A stretch of 64,000 nt of DNA from CCMP332 sp040218795 (lineage in GTDB: Bacteria; Bacteroidota; Bacteroidia; Cytophagales; CCMP332). The notes below the pieces were generated by a model, which saw only the letters and a program-made list of their open reading frames with translations, ran no database searches and was not told the origin of the DNA. The DNA lies in the NCBI GenBank assembly GCA_040218795.1, contig JAVJQT010000005.1:310001-374000 (forward strand), in the 5' to 3' direction. This document shows, piece after piece, positions 44,317 through 54,187 of the stretch (its first letter is position 1; the number at the start of each line of letters is the position of its first letter). Both the position numbers and the translations under genes were made by a program.

Positions 44317-44967
44317 ATGAGTACATCATTTATAGCCTTTATTCTTCTTTTTACTTCAAATCTTGTATTTGCACAAAATTCACGATTTGGAATAGAAGTT
44401 GGTCAAAATATGTCAGTAAGAAACATGGGTGACAAAAAGTTTCAATCTCTGATTAGGGATTCTTATCAAGTTGGAATTTTTGCTTCTCAAACTATTATTG
44501 ATCGTTTTGGAATACAGACAGGTATAATTTATATGCGCCAGGATTATTCCAAAGGCCTGGAAGTTCAGGAAGAGTATGCATCATATAAATACACTTATTA
44601 TATAAATAGCATTGATAATCTCATAATTCCATTTGACCTTATATACCAGGCACCTCGAGGTATTACAATTGGTGTTGGGGCTTTTAGCAGTTATAATTTA
44701 AGTTACATGCCCCATTGGTATCCTGATTGTACAGTGGGTGAATCTGAATTTCATCTCCCAACACAAGATAATCCAATATCTTATGGAATACGATATTCTT
44801 TAAGTGCCCAATTGCTGGAAAGAAAATCGCTTGCCCTTGGATTAGTTTTAAGATATTATGAAGAATATCATTATTTCGAAACGGGTAAAATATCTACCTA
44901 TGCCAATTCAACATCACTTAGTCTCTTTATCAATTACAAAGGGTATACTTCCAATAGTACCTTATAG
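44317..44967 (+). CDS. Small outer-membrane beta-barrel protein (PorT-like)
   Basis: This 216-residue protein has a signal peptide (FIAFILLFTSNLVFAQ) followed by alternating amphipathic strands: SRFGIEVGQNMSVRNMG, SYQVGIFASQTIIDRFGIQT, GITIGVGAFSSYNLSY and LALGLVLRYYEEYHYF, ending in a strand SLSLFINYKG. The pattern fits an 8-stranded barrel of the PorT/OmpX-like group common in Bacteroidota. No specific family or function is clear. It stands alone, 280 nt from the divergent BNR gene. Confidence 0.72.
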   Translation: MSTSFIAFILLFTSNLVFAQNSRFGIEVGQNMSVRNMGDKKFQSLIRDSYQVGIFASQTIIDRFGIQTGIIYMRQDYSKGLEVQEEYASYKYTYYINSIDNLIIPFDLIYQAPRGITIGVGAFSSYNLSYMPHWYPDCTVGESEFHLPTQDNPISYGIRYSLSAQLLERKSLALGLVLRYYEEYHYFETGKISTYANSTSLSLFINYKGYTSNSTL

Positions 44968-45037
44968 TATAATATTGGAGTGATTTGAGCAACCTTTAAA
45001 AAAAAATCTATTTAAACTATTGGAAATCTAATCCTAT

Positions 45038-46165
45038 TTATCTCTCAATCAAAACTTTCTCCGTAAACCATTTTTCTCCGTCTGAAACTCTCAAAACATA
45101 CAAGCCGGCGGCGAGTTGGCTAGTATCAAGCAACAGGTTTTCGCCTTTTTGATTGTATTCAATTTCAAATTCTCTTCCAAAATAGTCCTGAATGCTAAGA
45201 GAAGAGGCCGGAATACCGGAAATCTGAAGTATAGAAGAGGCGGGGTTTGGAAATACACTAAAATCGTTTTCAATTCCATAAAAACTACTTTCTCCTGATA
45301 TAGTCGGAGCACAAGTCAAGCTATAAGTTGCGTATTGTATTCCTGTCGCCGGATAATTTAATAGACTATCAACCAAAATTGGGCAATAGCAGGTATCTTC
45401 TAAAAGGAAATTCTTCATAAAAGCCAAAGCTATCTCTCCTACCTTATCAGAATGCGCCGATGGAGAATTGGCAGCCGAATGATCGCCGTTTGGAATTTCA
45501 TAAATAACTTTTTCGGTGCTTTGAGGTGTTATATTGAAGTGCAGATTGGAATGTTGATTATTTGGAGCTACAAAATCATTTTCACCGCTAAAAATCAACA
45601 ATGGAACCTTATGGTTTAAATCAGAAGCGCCTGGATTGTTCAACCAGGGACATAAAGCCATACTGACCTTCAAATTTGAATCAATTACAGCTGCGAATTG
45701 CGCGCCTCCTCCACCCATAGACCAACCAGCCACTCCGAATTTGGTAGTATCAATTTTACCAAACAATGGCGAGTTTATTCGCTTGTTTTCAAAACGCATT
45801 GTTTCCAGAGCATCCAAAAGGGCATCTGCTCTTTCCGGAGGTAAATCCTGAAGGTTATTGGTACTGACGATAATAGTTATAATACCATGAGAAGCTAAAA
45901 AAGGCCCCCAATTTTCAATTGCGGTTGGCAGGGCATTAAACCCCGGAACAAATGCCATAACCGGCAAATTTATTCCTGCGCTGTCAGGATAATAGATGCT
46001 TGCCAAAGCATAATCGGGTCCATTGCGAATACTATCTGTCTCGTCCAAAGTGTTAACTGAATAAATCCCGGGATTGACAATGTCCTGAAATAATGTTGAA
46101 TCACAGATTTGAGCAAAAGCAAATTGAGATGAAAGGAATAAAATTGCTAATAATTTTAGTCGCAT
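45038..46165 (-). CDS. Secreted PETase/cutinase-like alpha/beta hydrolase with T9SS sorting domain
   Basis: This 375-residue protein has signal LLAILFLSSQFAFA. The hydrolase domain (about 25-290) closely follows the polyester hydrolase (PETase) family: oxyanion loop FVPGFNALP (F76 where PETase has Tyr), WGPFLASHG, nucleophile elbow GWSMGGGG with S149, CPW with W174, GENDFVAP with D197, and GDHSAANS with H229. The disulfide beside the PETase active site is absent (Gly and Ala replace Cys), while a C-terminal Cys pair (near 259/261 and 285) may match its second disulfide. Residues about 300-375 are a type A T9SS sorting domain (VFPNPASSILQISG, LAAGLYVLRV). It probably cleaves polyester or lipid-like esters outside the cell. 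Confidence 0.87.
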   Translation of the reverse strand: MRLKLLAILFLSSQFAFAQICDSTLFQDIVNPGIYSVNTLDETDSIRNGPDYALASIYYPDSAGINLPVMAFVPGFNALPTAIENWGPFLASHGIITIIVSTNNLQDLPPERADALLDALETMRFENKRINSPLFGKIDTTKFGVAGWSMGGGGAQFAAVIDSNLKVSMALCPWLNNPGASDLNHKVPLLIFSGENDFVAPNNQHSNLHFNITPQSTEKVIYEIPNGDHSAANSPSAHSDKVGEIALAFMKNFLLEDTCYCPILVDSLLNYPATGIQYATYSLTCAPTISGESSFYGIENDFSVFPNPASSILQISGIPASSLSIQDYFGREFEIEYNQKGENLLLDTSQLAAGLYVLRVSDGEKWFTEKVLIER

Positions 46166-46818
46166 ATATTCTTTTTAAGTAATTTAAATCATAATCTTAG
46201 GGCTAATTAGGCTTATTATTTAAGCGGTAATTTTAGTCTTAAGCTACGTCATTATGACTCACCGATATTTCCGAATTACTCTGAAAGGATGCAATGTAAA
46301 AAATATCCATCTAGGTTACTTCTTTGCTTTTTTACTCCATATTAATTGGTTATCACAAGAATGTAGACCAAACACTCACATCCTTCATTAGCAAATGTCT
46401 TAACCTCGTTTTTCTATGTGAGTTTTGTATATAAATAGAACTCATTTCTACTCAGAATACCATTTCAACTTATAATATGGGCAATGACAATATCTAGATA
46501 TGATACAATTATTCAACAGTTTCTTAGAATTCGTCATTCCAGGACCCAGTTATAAAAACGAGAGTTCTTAGAATCTCTAACTAAGTCCTGATTATAATCA
46601 AGAAGAAGTAACACGCGATTTTAAGTGAAGAATAACACACATTATAAAAGAGATCCAATTAGCTATTAATATTTTTTATTTAGGCTAAATGACAAATTGC
46701 AGCATTAATTAAAATCAATATGTAAATTGCTTTGCTCAATGCAATAATGCCCAGGACTGGAATTTTTATCTTGATTTTAGATCAAAGGTCACAGGATACA
46801 AAAAAATTACATCCTTAT
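46166..46818. other. Long AT-rich intergenic region between the PETase-like gene and the hybrid regulator
   Basis: About 650 bases lie between divergent genes without a credible coding frame. I see only weak features: a loose inverted repeat agagttct-t-agaatctct near 46560-46580, and a second ttcttagaat near 46530. No clear TAnnTTTG promoter is placed close to either start. The size suggests long leaders or operator sites. In-frame TTG and ATG codons at 46732-46749 extend the regulator frame but lie outside its signal peptide. Confidence 0.5.
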
Positions 46819-49521
46819 ATGAAATTTCCAATACTGCTTTTTGGCTTATTCCTTACAACCCTCGCGATAGCTCAGAAGGATGCTAATAATAATCCGGATG
46901 CTCTTGAACAAGAAAAAAACAAGAATAAAACTGAAAAGTACTTCCGGGTTTTTGTCAATAATATTGATACCAATTCTGAATTAGCAATATCCAATCTGGA
47001 TTCTTTAAAGAGTATTCTTAATAAAAACATGGACTGTAATGCCATCCTTTATCGGGGAGAGCACATTATGGTTTTACTATATTCACGAGGAGTCATTGCT
47101 AAAGCAACACAATACGGGAATTGGCTTTTGGATATAACTAAAGAATGTGGTGATTCTACCTATTTACCCCAATTACTCAATACAATTGGTAATATCTTAA
47201 AATACCAAGGAGATTTTGAAGGAGCAATTAATACTTATAAAAAGGTTTTTGATTTAAATCCGCCAAAAACGAATAAAGCACTTGCTTATGTAAATGTGAA
47301 CATATCAACATGTTATCAAAAAATAGGTGAACTTGATTTGGCTTTAGAATATGCCAATGAGGGACAAAAATATTATGAAAACATAGAATCAAGCCTGCAA
47401 GGAAATCCTTATCAATGTATTGGAGACGTATATTTATTAAAAAAGGAATATAAATTAGCTAAATTCAACCTGTTCAAAGCGCTCAGTTTTAATACTGTGG
47501 AAAGTCCTATGGACAGGCGTCTTTTAACTTCAATCAATAATTCAATTAGTAGATATTATTTAAACATAAATCAATTTGATTCTTCAATTATTTATGCAAG
47601 AATAGCTTCAAAAATTGCAAATGACATGTCTCTTTTAACAGAGCAGATTATTTGCTTACAAAACCTGGCATTTGCATATGAAGGCCTAAACCGGTTTGAT
47701 AGTGCTTTCAATTATCAAAAAAGGATGTCTTCAATAAATGATAGTTTATTGCAGCGCTCCAAAATTCATGAGGCGAGAAATATTATGATGGCTTATGAAA
47801 TCAAAAAGGATAGTTTAAAGACCGCTCAGCAAAGAGAATTGGATCAATTAAATTATGAAGCCAATCTGGCCCAAGAAAAATTCAATAGAAATTTGATGCT
47901 TCTGGCACTTGCCGCGATTCTGATAATTGGATTTATTGTACAAAGAGGCATAACTCGAAGGAAGAGAATTGAGACGGAAAAACTATTGGAACTCGATCAA
48001 TTCAAAACAAGATTCTTTACCAATATCTCGCATGAATTCAGAACTCCCTTAACCATCATTCAAGGTGTACCGGAACTGCTTGAGCAAAATTATTCTGATA
48101 AATCTGAAACAAGGTTCAAGTCAAACCTACAGACGATAAAGCGAAACAGCAAAAGACTTTTAAATTTGATCGAACAGATTCTGGACTTATCAAAACTAGA
48201 AGCGGGAAAACTCAATCTGGATTCAAAACCTTATGATCTCAATGAGATTTTAAGATTTCAGTTAAGCGCCTATCACTCCTACCTTGATTTCAAAGGCTTG
48301 AAAATGATTAGTGAATACAGCGACTCGGAAGCAGTAATTGAAGCAGACCTAAAAGCACTCAATCACATTATTCACAATCTGGTCAGTAATGCTATTAAAT
48401 ACACAGAGCAAGGTGAAGTTTTTGTCAGGGTTGAAAACAATGATGAAACGGTAAAATTAATTGTTAAGGATACAGGGAAAGGAATTAAAGAAGAAGATAT
48501 TCCTCATATCTTCGATCGCTTTTATCGAACAGAAAGTGTCGAGACTGAGGGCTTTGCGGGGACAGGACTTGGTTTATCTCTAACTAAGGAACTGATTAAT
48601 CTGCTTAAAGCAGAAATTATTGTAAGGAGTACAATTGGAGAAGGAAGTAGTTTCGAAGTCGTTTTTAAGTGTAGTAAGAAACAACCTGAACGCATTGAAA
48701 CAGATATAGCAGAAGTGGTAGATACACCAAAATTAGAACTTGCCAATATAGAAGAAGAGAAGGATAATTCGGATTCTTCAAAACTGAAGATACTAATCGT
48801 TGAGGATACCCCTGATATGCAGGACTATATGGTTCAAATACTTCGAAATGACTATGATATTCAAACCGCAATAAATGGCGAGGACGGATTGAAAATGGCC
48901 CAGGATCAAACACCGGATTTCATCATTAGCGATTGGATGATGCCAAAAATGAATGGTCCTGAGATGATACAGCTATTAAAGTCAGAAGTATCGACCTCAC
49001 ATATTCCAGTTATGTTGTTAACGGCAAGATCAGATCAGGAATCGCGTTTGGAAGGCCTTGCTGTTGGTGCGGAAGCTTATCTGGCTAAACCATTTGATGT
49101 AAATGAATTTAAAGCCCAGGTTAAAACGCTTATCGAAGCGAGACAAAAGCTAAGGATCTATCTTAACAATAATGAAGCTTCAGAACAAATTGACGTATAT
49201 GATGCCGACAAGGAATTTCTAGAAAAAACAATACAATTTATTAATGATAATCTTAGCGACAGTAGTCTAGACAGAGAAAAGCTTTCTGACATACACAATC
49301 TTGGTCCCAATCAATTCTATAGAAAATTAAAAGCCATTACCGGCGAAGGTGTTACTCAATTCCTTAGAAATATCAGATTAAAAAAAGCAAAACGCATGCT
49401 CAGAGAAAAACGACTGACCATATCTGAAATAGCTTGGGAATGCGGTTTCAATGATCCCTCCTATTTTACCAGAATATTTACTCAGGATACCGGTGTTGCT
49501 CCAAGTGAATATCAGGCTTAG
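46819..49521 (+). CDS. Hybrid two-component system protein (sensor kinase, response regulator and AraC output in one chain)
   Basis: With ATG 46819 it has 900 residues and a clean signal peptide (MKFPILLFGLFLTTLAIA). The periplasmic part (about 20-350) is made of TPR-like repeats (INTYKKVFDL, ALAYVNVNISTCYQKIGELD, SPYQ-type units). The membrane helix is near 362-380. HisKA has NISHEFRTPL with H405, HATPase has HNLVSNAIKYT and GFAGTGLGLSL, and the receiver (from about 655) has phospho-acceptor D705 in IISDWMMPKMNG. The C-terminal AraC-type helix-turn-helix ends FNDPSYFTRIFTQDTGVAPS. The TPR sensor differs from the propeller sensors of polysaccharide-type HTCS proteins. It probably regulates nearby or surface-protein genes, but the target is unknown. 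Confidence 0.92.
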   Translation: MKFPILLFGLFLTTLAIAQKDANNNPDALEQEKNKNKTEKYFRVFVNNIDTNSELAISNLDSLKSILNKNMDCNAILYRGEHIMVLLYSRGVIAKATQYGNWLLDITKECGDSTYLPQLLNTIGNILKYQGDFEGAINTYKKVFDLNPPKTNKALAYVNVNISTCYQKIGELDLALEYANEGQKYYENIESSLQGNPYQCIGDVYLLKKEYKLAKFNLFKALSFNTVESPMDRRLLTSINNSISRYYLNINQFDSSIIYARIASKIANDMSLLTEQIICLQNLAFAYEGLNRFDSAFNYQKRMSSINDSLLQRSKIHEARNIMMAYEIKKDSLKTAQQRELDQLNYEANLAQEKFNRNLMLLALAAILIIGFIVQRGITRRKRIETEKLLELDQFKTRFFTNISHEFRTPLTIIQGVPELLEQNYSDKSETRFKSNLQTIKRNSKRLLNLIEQILDLSKLEAGKLNLDSKPYDLNEILRFQLSAYHSYLDFKGLKMISEYSDSEAVIEADLKALNHIIHNLVSNAIKYTEQGEVFVRVENNDETVKLIVKDTGKGIKEEDIPHIFDRFYRTESVETEGFAGTGLGLSLTKELINLLKAEIIVRSTIGEGSSFEVVFKCSKKQPERIETDIAEVVDTPKLELANIEEEKDNSDSSKLKILIVEDTPDMQDYMVQILRNDYDIQTAINGEDGLKMAQDQTPDFIISDWMMPKMNGPEMIQLLKSEVSTSHIPVMLLTARSDQESRLEGLAVGAEAYLAKPFDVNEFKAQVKTLIEARQKLRIYLNNNEASEQIDVYDADKEFLEKTIQFINDNLSDSSLDREKLSDIHNLGPNQFYRKLKAITGEGVTQFLRNIRLKKAKRMLREKRLTISEIAWECGFNDPSYFTRIFTQDTGVAPSEYQA

Positions 49522-49652
49522 TTAAAGAAAAAATATGTCTTGAATGCCCTGAATTGAGGCTTTTCCATTTTGTCCTAGTTAATGTATTTATTGTCCAAAA
49601 GGATGAGGAGCAGTATGTCTTGATTTGAATCCATAATCAAAACATAATTCTC

Positions 49653-51692
49653 ATGAAACATTTTATTGCCCTATCATCAGGACAACTTTTAATTAATAGT
49701 CAAAGAATAAGCTTCAATATCCATATTGGAATTTTATTAATGCTTATTGTATCAATTTTAAATACAAATAACACGCATGCGCAAGCTCCGGTAAATGATG
49801 ACATTTGCAATGCCATTCAATTGACTATTAATGGGGCTCCTATTATTGGAGACAATACACAAGCAACGGTACAAGCTGGTGAACCGTTTTATCCAAATTG
49901 TGTGTTTCAATCTGATCCTCTTGATTTCACTGTTTGGTATTATTTTGTTGCAGATACAATACCCTCAAATTATACAGTAACTACAGATTTGGCTGTTTTA
50001 CAGAACAATGATACCCAGATAGCTGCCTATTCTTCGAATAACGGTTGTTCTGGTCCCTTTTCCCTAGTTGCTTGTAACGAGGATGCCGATGCAGCTAATT
50101 TTGTGTATTTATCAACCATGTCTATTACAGGTTTTCCCCCAGGCGATACAGTATGGATTCAAGTAGATGGTTATGGCGGTACCTCAGGAACATTTGAAAT
50201 TCAGGTTTTATCAAGTCCGGTTCCTGCTTTTGATGCAGCAATTGATTCATCATCAATTATAGCAACAGGTTTAGCCGGCTATGATCTGATCCCTTATTCT
50301 CAAAATGATCCAAGTTCGTTTTTCGTAAGAGTAGATAATCTTGGACACTCTTCAATAACAAATGTTGCAATTAATGGAACAGTAAATCCGGGTGCCAACA
50401 CCTTTTCTGCAAATGCTGCAACAATTCCATCTTTAGGTTCTAGTGTTTTGAATACTTCTTCAATACCACTTTCGAATACTGGTTCTTCTTTTACGGCTGA
50501 TTTTAATGTATCAATGTCGGAAGCGGATGGAAATACTGTAAATAATAATTATTCAACAGCATTTACTTCCGGGATAATTAGCGATTCAGTCTTTGCATTA
50601 GAAAATGCTTCATCGATCTCCCAGGTCTATGGAATATTTGGAGCTCCTCCTGTATATGCAAACAAATTTATATTTACTTCTCCAGATACAATTACTTCAA
50701 TTACAATTGGAGTAGGTAATAGTTCCGGAGCGAGTTTCGAAATATTAATCGATAACTTTGATCAAAATACCAATAACACCACCTCGAATTTATGGACAAG
50801 CAGTCCCTTACCCATACCATCTTCCGCTGGGTTTTACACATATCCTGTTAATCTTCCGGTTTCTGCAGGAGTTTATTTGATATCAATTGATATAAATGCT
50901 TCCTCATTTATGTCCTTTGGCACTCATAACACTTCGTTTCGACCAAATACCTCTTTTTATAAGTTTGCAGGCACACAATATAAAGCTATGGAAATCATAG
51001 CCGAGACTACCTGGATTATTCGGGCGAATATGAATACAGTAATGAATCAACCTGCGACATTGAGTCTTTTCAATCTTATTAATCCATCCCCCGGATCAAG
51101 AATTAAAACGGATGTTGCCAACCCTAGTTCTCCCGTTCAAATTAGTTGGAACTCGAGCAATACAAATAATGCCGGTACAATAAAATATGAATGGTTGTTG
51201 GATGCTCAGGGCGGTAATTTTACCAATCCCATATTCCGCATTCCATCTGATAATAACGGTCTTGATACTACGCTTACGTTAACTTTAGGCCTAATCGATT
51301 CCTTATTGAATTCTATCGGTTTACCTCCCGGAGATTCCGTGGATGTTGTTTGGACCGTTAGAGCCAGTCTTGGAAGTTCCATGCTGGAAGCATCCAATGG
51401 GCCCTTTGACATCAGATTAGTTCGTGATTTATTAACAGGTATTTCGCCTCAAAGATTTGACAGGAATGTTAAAATGTACCCGAACCCGAATCGTGGAATA
51501 TTGATCATTGAGGACTCAGAACAAATAGTTAATTCTATTCAAATTTATGACTTTATGGGAAGGAAAATCAAAAGTTTTTCACAAGTCAAGCATAGGGCAC
51601 AATACGATTTAAGTGAAATTTCGACAGGTGTGTATCTTGTTACTTTCAATACCGATATCGGCAATATTTCTCGAAAATTGATAATCGAATAA
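49653..51692 (+). CDS. Secreted multi-domain protein with T9SS type A sorting domain
   Basis: This 679-residue protein has a late signal helix at about 25-45 (IGILLMLIVSILNTNNTHAQ); a downstream start is possible. The N-terminal domain (APVNDDICNAIQLTINGAP, FTVWYYFVAD, VWIQVDGYGGTSGTFEIQV; about 47-180) is a jelly-roll/pre-peptidase-like domain often found in Bacteroidota surface proteins. A CARDB-like Ig repeat follows (about 190-310), then a further beta region (about 320-590) and the sorting domain (MYPNPNRGILIIEDS, IQIYDFMGRKI, ISTGVYLVTFNTD). Likely an adhesion or surface structural protein; no catalytic site seen. A strong terminator follows. Confidence 0.82.
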   Translation: MKHFIALSSGQLLINSQRISFNIHIGILLMLIVSILNTNNTHAQAPVNDDICNAIQLTINGAPIIGDNTQATVQAGEPFYPNCVFQSDPLDFTVWYYFVADTIPSNYTVTTDLAVLQNNDTQIAAYSSNNGCSGPFSLVACNEDADAANFVYLSTMSITGFPPGDTVWIQVDGYGGTSGTFEIQVLSSPVPAFDAAIDSSSIIATGLAGYDLIPYSQNDPSSFFVRVDNLGHSSITNVAINGTVNPGANTFSANAATIPSLGSSVLNTSSIPLSNTGSSFTADFNVSMSEADGNTVNNNYSTAFTSGIISDSVFALENASSISQVYGIFGAPPVYANKFIFTSPDTITSITIGVGNSSGASFEILIDNFDQNTNNTTSNLWTSSPLPIPSSAGFYTYPVNLPVSAGVYLISIDINASSFMSFGTHNTSFRPNTSFYKFAGTQYKAMEIIAETTWIIRANMNTVMNQPATLSLFNLINPSPGSRIKTDVANPSSPVQISWNSSNTNNAGTIKYEWLLDAQGGNFTNPIFRIPSDNNGLDTTLTLTLGLIDSLLNSIGLPPGDSVDVVWTVRASLGSSMLEASNGPFDIRLVRDLLTGISPQRFDRNVKMYPNPNRGILIIEDSEQIVNSIQIYDFMGRKIKSFSQVKHRAQYDLSEISTGVYLVTFNTDIGNISRKLIIE

Positions 51693-51720
51693 AAGTATTA
51701 AACAATCAATTCTAAAGGCT

Positions 51721-51748
51721 AAAACCGCTTTAATAAGCGGTTTTTTTT
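51721..51748 (+). terminator. Strong intrinsic terminator
   Basis: aaaaccgctt (51721-51730), a 4-nt loop taat, and aagcggtttt (51735-51744) form a perfect 10-bp stem, with eight T in a row at 51741-51748. It ends the gene at 49653. Confidence 0.93.
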
Positions 51749-51799
51749 AATTGTTTATTGTTTAATCTGATTAAATTAGACATTCAAAATTGCCTCTTA

Positions 51800-52465
51800 A
51801 TGAAAAAAACCATTCAATTCTTAAAAGCACTGGAAGCCAATAACAACAGGGAATGGTTTAATGATAACAAATCAATATTTCAGGAAGCTGAAAAGGAATT
51901 CAAGGATTTGGTTTTTGAAATTCAGGAGGGTCTATCGCTAATCGATAATATCGATACTGAATCTACCAAAGTATTTAGAATTTATAGGGATGTTCGTTTC
52001 TCCAATGATAAAACCCCCTATCATATTCACAGAAGTGTAAGTTTTAAAAGAGCAACAGCTAAGCTCAGAGGTGGCTATTATTTAAAAATAAAAAAAGGAG
52101 AATCCGCAATGGCAGGCGGTTTTTTTGGACCATCCCCTGCCGATATACTGCACATCAGAAAACAAATACAACAAGACCCATCGGAACTCAGAGAAATTTT
52201 AAATTCAAAACAAATTACTGATTATTTTGGAGGATTATCCGGTGAAAAGGTAAAAAGCGCACCCCGAGGATTTTCCAAAGACGATCCGGCCATCGACTTG
52301 CTTAAATACAAATCATTACTTCTTGCAAAGTCTTTTTCGGATGCAGAGGTGCTTTCTTCAGACTTCAGTCAAAAAGTTGTAAATGGCTTTGTTCAAATGA
52401 GGCCATTCTTTAATTATATGAGTACTATTTTGACCTCGAATTTGGATGGAGAAGCATTGATATAA
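51800..52465 (+). CDS. DUF2461 / TIGR02453 family protein
   Basis: This 221-residue cytoplasmic protein has family hallmarks at the N-terminus (TIQFLKALEANNNREWFNDN), VFRIYRDVRFSNDKTPYH near 75-92 and GGYYLKI with GGFFGPSPADILHIRKQI. The conserved motif DVRFSNDKTPYH is diagnostic. Function is unknown throughout the family. A TTG at 51758 gives 14 extra residues but lies 9 nt after the T tract of the terminator; ATG 51800 matches the usual start. Confidence 0.88.
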   Translation: MKKTIQFLKALEANNNREWFNDNKSIFQEAEKEFKDLVFEIQEGLSLIDNIDTESTKVFRIYRDVRFSNDKTPYHIHRSVSFKRATAKLRGGYYLKIKKGESAMAGGFFGPSPADILHIRKQIQQDPSELREILNSKQITDYFGGLSGEKVKSAPRGFSKDDPAIDLLKYKSLLLAKSFSDAEVLSSDFSQKVVNGFVQMRPFFNYMSTILTSNLDGEALI

Positions 52466-52500
52466 CATTAAGATCAATGCTCCCCAAAATAATTAATTCA

Positions 52501-52848
52501 TCAAGCCCCCGGCAATGGCATTACTTCATGTAGCTCAATTGCACAGGAATTATCCCAACCCGATAAATGCGGATGTCCGGAAAGTAATTCTTTTGCATGA
52601 TTCATATCACGAGCTTTTAACATTGAATATCCGGCCATTTCTTTATTGCTTTTCGAGCTTCCTCCACCGACAGCTAATGCCATACTGTTGCCTAAAGGAT
52701 TGCCCATATCTATTAGATGTTCACCACATTTTTCGGCCCATTGATGCCATAGTTTCATGGCTTCTGCTGCCTCTTCCGGTGGAGTATTCATTGAATTTGC
52801 GAGTGCTTCCGCTGATGCGTGATAGGTGACTAAATACTGTTTCATCAT
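52501..52848 (-). CDS. YciI-family protein
   Basis: This 115-residue cytoplasmic protein is of the YciI/DGPF dimeric ferredoxin-like superfamily. It begins MKQYLVTYHASAEAL and has the conserved central helix (EAMKLWHQWAEKCGEHLIDM) and the end strand SCAIELHEVMPL. GYSMLKARDMNHAKELLSGH carries the conserved His-Asp-type region. Some relatives are dehydrochlorinases or act in catabolism, but the role is generally unknown. It is convergent with the DUF2461 gene. Confidence 0.85.
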   Translation of the reverse strand: MMKQYLVTYHASAEALANSMNTPPEEAAEAMKLWHQWAEKCGEHLIDMGNPLGNSMALAVGGGSSKSNKEMAGYSMLKARDMNHAKELLSGHPHLSGWDNSCAIELHEVMPLPGA

Positions 52849-53057
52849 TATTTGGATTTGGTTTCCAACAATTTAGACAATTTTGAATACTTAAGGCCCG
52901 TGCTCAAAAAAATTTACATGCGCGGTAGAATTAATGATAAAATATAAAATTTTGGTTTCTCCTTACTTAAAAGATGGATCTCAGCTCAAATACATGGATA
53001 TGGCCAATTTTTTAAAGCTTTGAACTCTTGAGTTTTGAAATAAAAATAAGAAATTGA

Positions 53058-54107
53058 TCAGCGATGGATTAGTACCCTTCCAGTATATGATTTCAATCCG
53101 TCGCTTATTTGAAGAAAATAATGACCTTCATTAAAAATACTTAGATCGGCTTTGAGAAATCCTTTTTCAATGCGATAAGTAAGAATAAATTCATTGCCCA
53201 GAATATCATATAAATTAATGATTTTAATCTCTTCATAAATGTTATTTATATAAATATTTCCTGAAGTTGGGTTTGGGGAAAATTCAAGTGCCATTTCATT
53301 ATGAGAATTTTGATGTGAAACAATTTTGGAGTAAAAAATTTCACCATTTAAATCAACCTGTTTTAAACGATAATAAAGTATTGGGCTCAGATTAGAAATG
53401 GGATGAAATTCTTTGGCATAATTAGCGATTTCCTTTTTGGTGGATTCAATTATAGAAACACTTTGAAAATCCAGGCCATTATTTGATTCTTCCAATTCAT
53501 AATGACTGGTTTTCTCTTCGTTTATGCTTGTCCATTGGGCCATAAATAAGGTGTTTTCTTTTTTGACTTTAAAACTAAGAAGCTCGATTGGAAGTGCCAG
53601 AGGATCATTTGGACTACCAAGCGTTTGAGGCCCTAAGACATCTGGATCATCTCCATTCCAAATCGAAGTGCCATTAATATTTATATCAGCCTGGGGATCC
53701 GCTAAAACAACGGTTTCTGTAATCGTACCGCCATTGGTAATTATCATACCGGATCCTGAACCAGTCAATGCCAAATTCCCCGGATCTTCTATTGAAACTC
53801 CGCAAATATATATTTGTCCGGCAATGGAAAGTTCTCCTTTTACATAAATAATTACATGTGATAAAGCCACTTCCGGCTCCAGTCCAACATTACACACGCT
53901 CGTTCCATCTCCGGATATCGATACTGTATCCAATGAATCAATTAATATAATATTCTCCATACCCACACCTGACCCGCTGCTTGGCACCCCATTATCCCAG
54001 GTTGCAGGATTATCCCAGGCCCCTCCAGTGCCTTGAGACGTATAAATTGTTTGTGAATAGGTTAAATTTGGATGGATTAAGACGAATAGAAAAACAAAAA
54101 ATCTCAA
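53058..54107 (-). CDS. Secreted beta-helix-like protein with T9SS type A sorting domain
   Basis: This 349-residue protein has signal FFVFLFVLIHPNLTYSQ. The N-terminal 150 residues are Gly/Ser/Thr-rich short repeats (GAWDNPATWDNGVPSSGSG, VIIYVKGELSIAGQIYI, MIITNGGTITETVVL) that resemble G8 or beta-helix surface domains. A fibronectin-like domain follows (about 180-265; LPIELLSFKVKKENTLF, TSHYELEESNNG, YYRLKQVD), and the last 75 residues are a type A sorting domain (FSPNPTSGNIYINN, INLYDILGNEF, GHYFLQISDGLKSY). The start is TTG. Function unknown. Confidence 0.78.
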   Translation of the reverse strand: MRFFVFLFVLIHPNLTYSQTIYTSQGTGGAWDNPATWDNGVPSSGSGVGMENIILIDSLDTVSISGDGTSVCNVGLEPEVALSHVIIYVKGELSIAGQIYICGVSIEDPGNLALTGSGSGMIITNGGTITETVVLADPQADININGTSIWNGDDPDVLGPQTLGSPNDPLALPIELLSFKVKKENTLFMAQWTSINEEKTSHYELEESNNGLDFQSVSIIESTKKEIANYAKEFHPISNLSPILYYRLKQVDLNGEIFYSKIVSHQNSHNEMALEFSPNPTSGNIYINNIYEEIKIINLYDILGNEFILTYRIEKGFLKADLSIFNEGHYFLQISDGLKSYTGRVLIHR

Positions 54108-54187
54108 AATACTCTAATAATTTTGAGAAATAAACAATGCTTTTATTTATAATAAAATTACTATTGATTAAAAATATTACCTAGAAT

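Noticed and set aside
46732..46818. 29-residue N-terminal extension of the hybrid regulator (TTG start)
   Set aside because: It would place a charged segment before a clean signal peptide that begins at ATG 46819.
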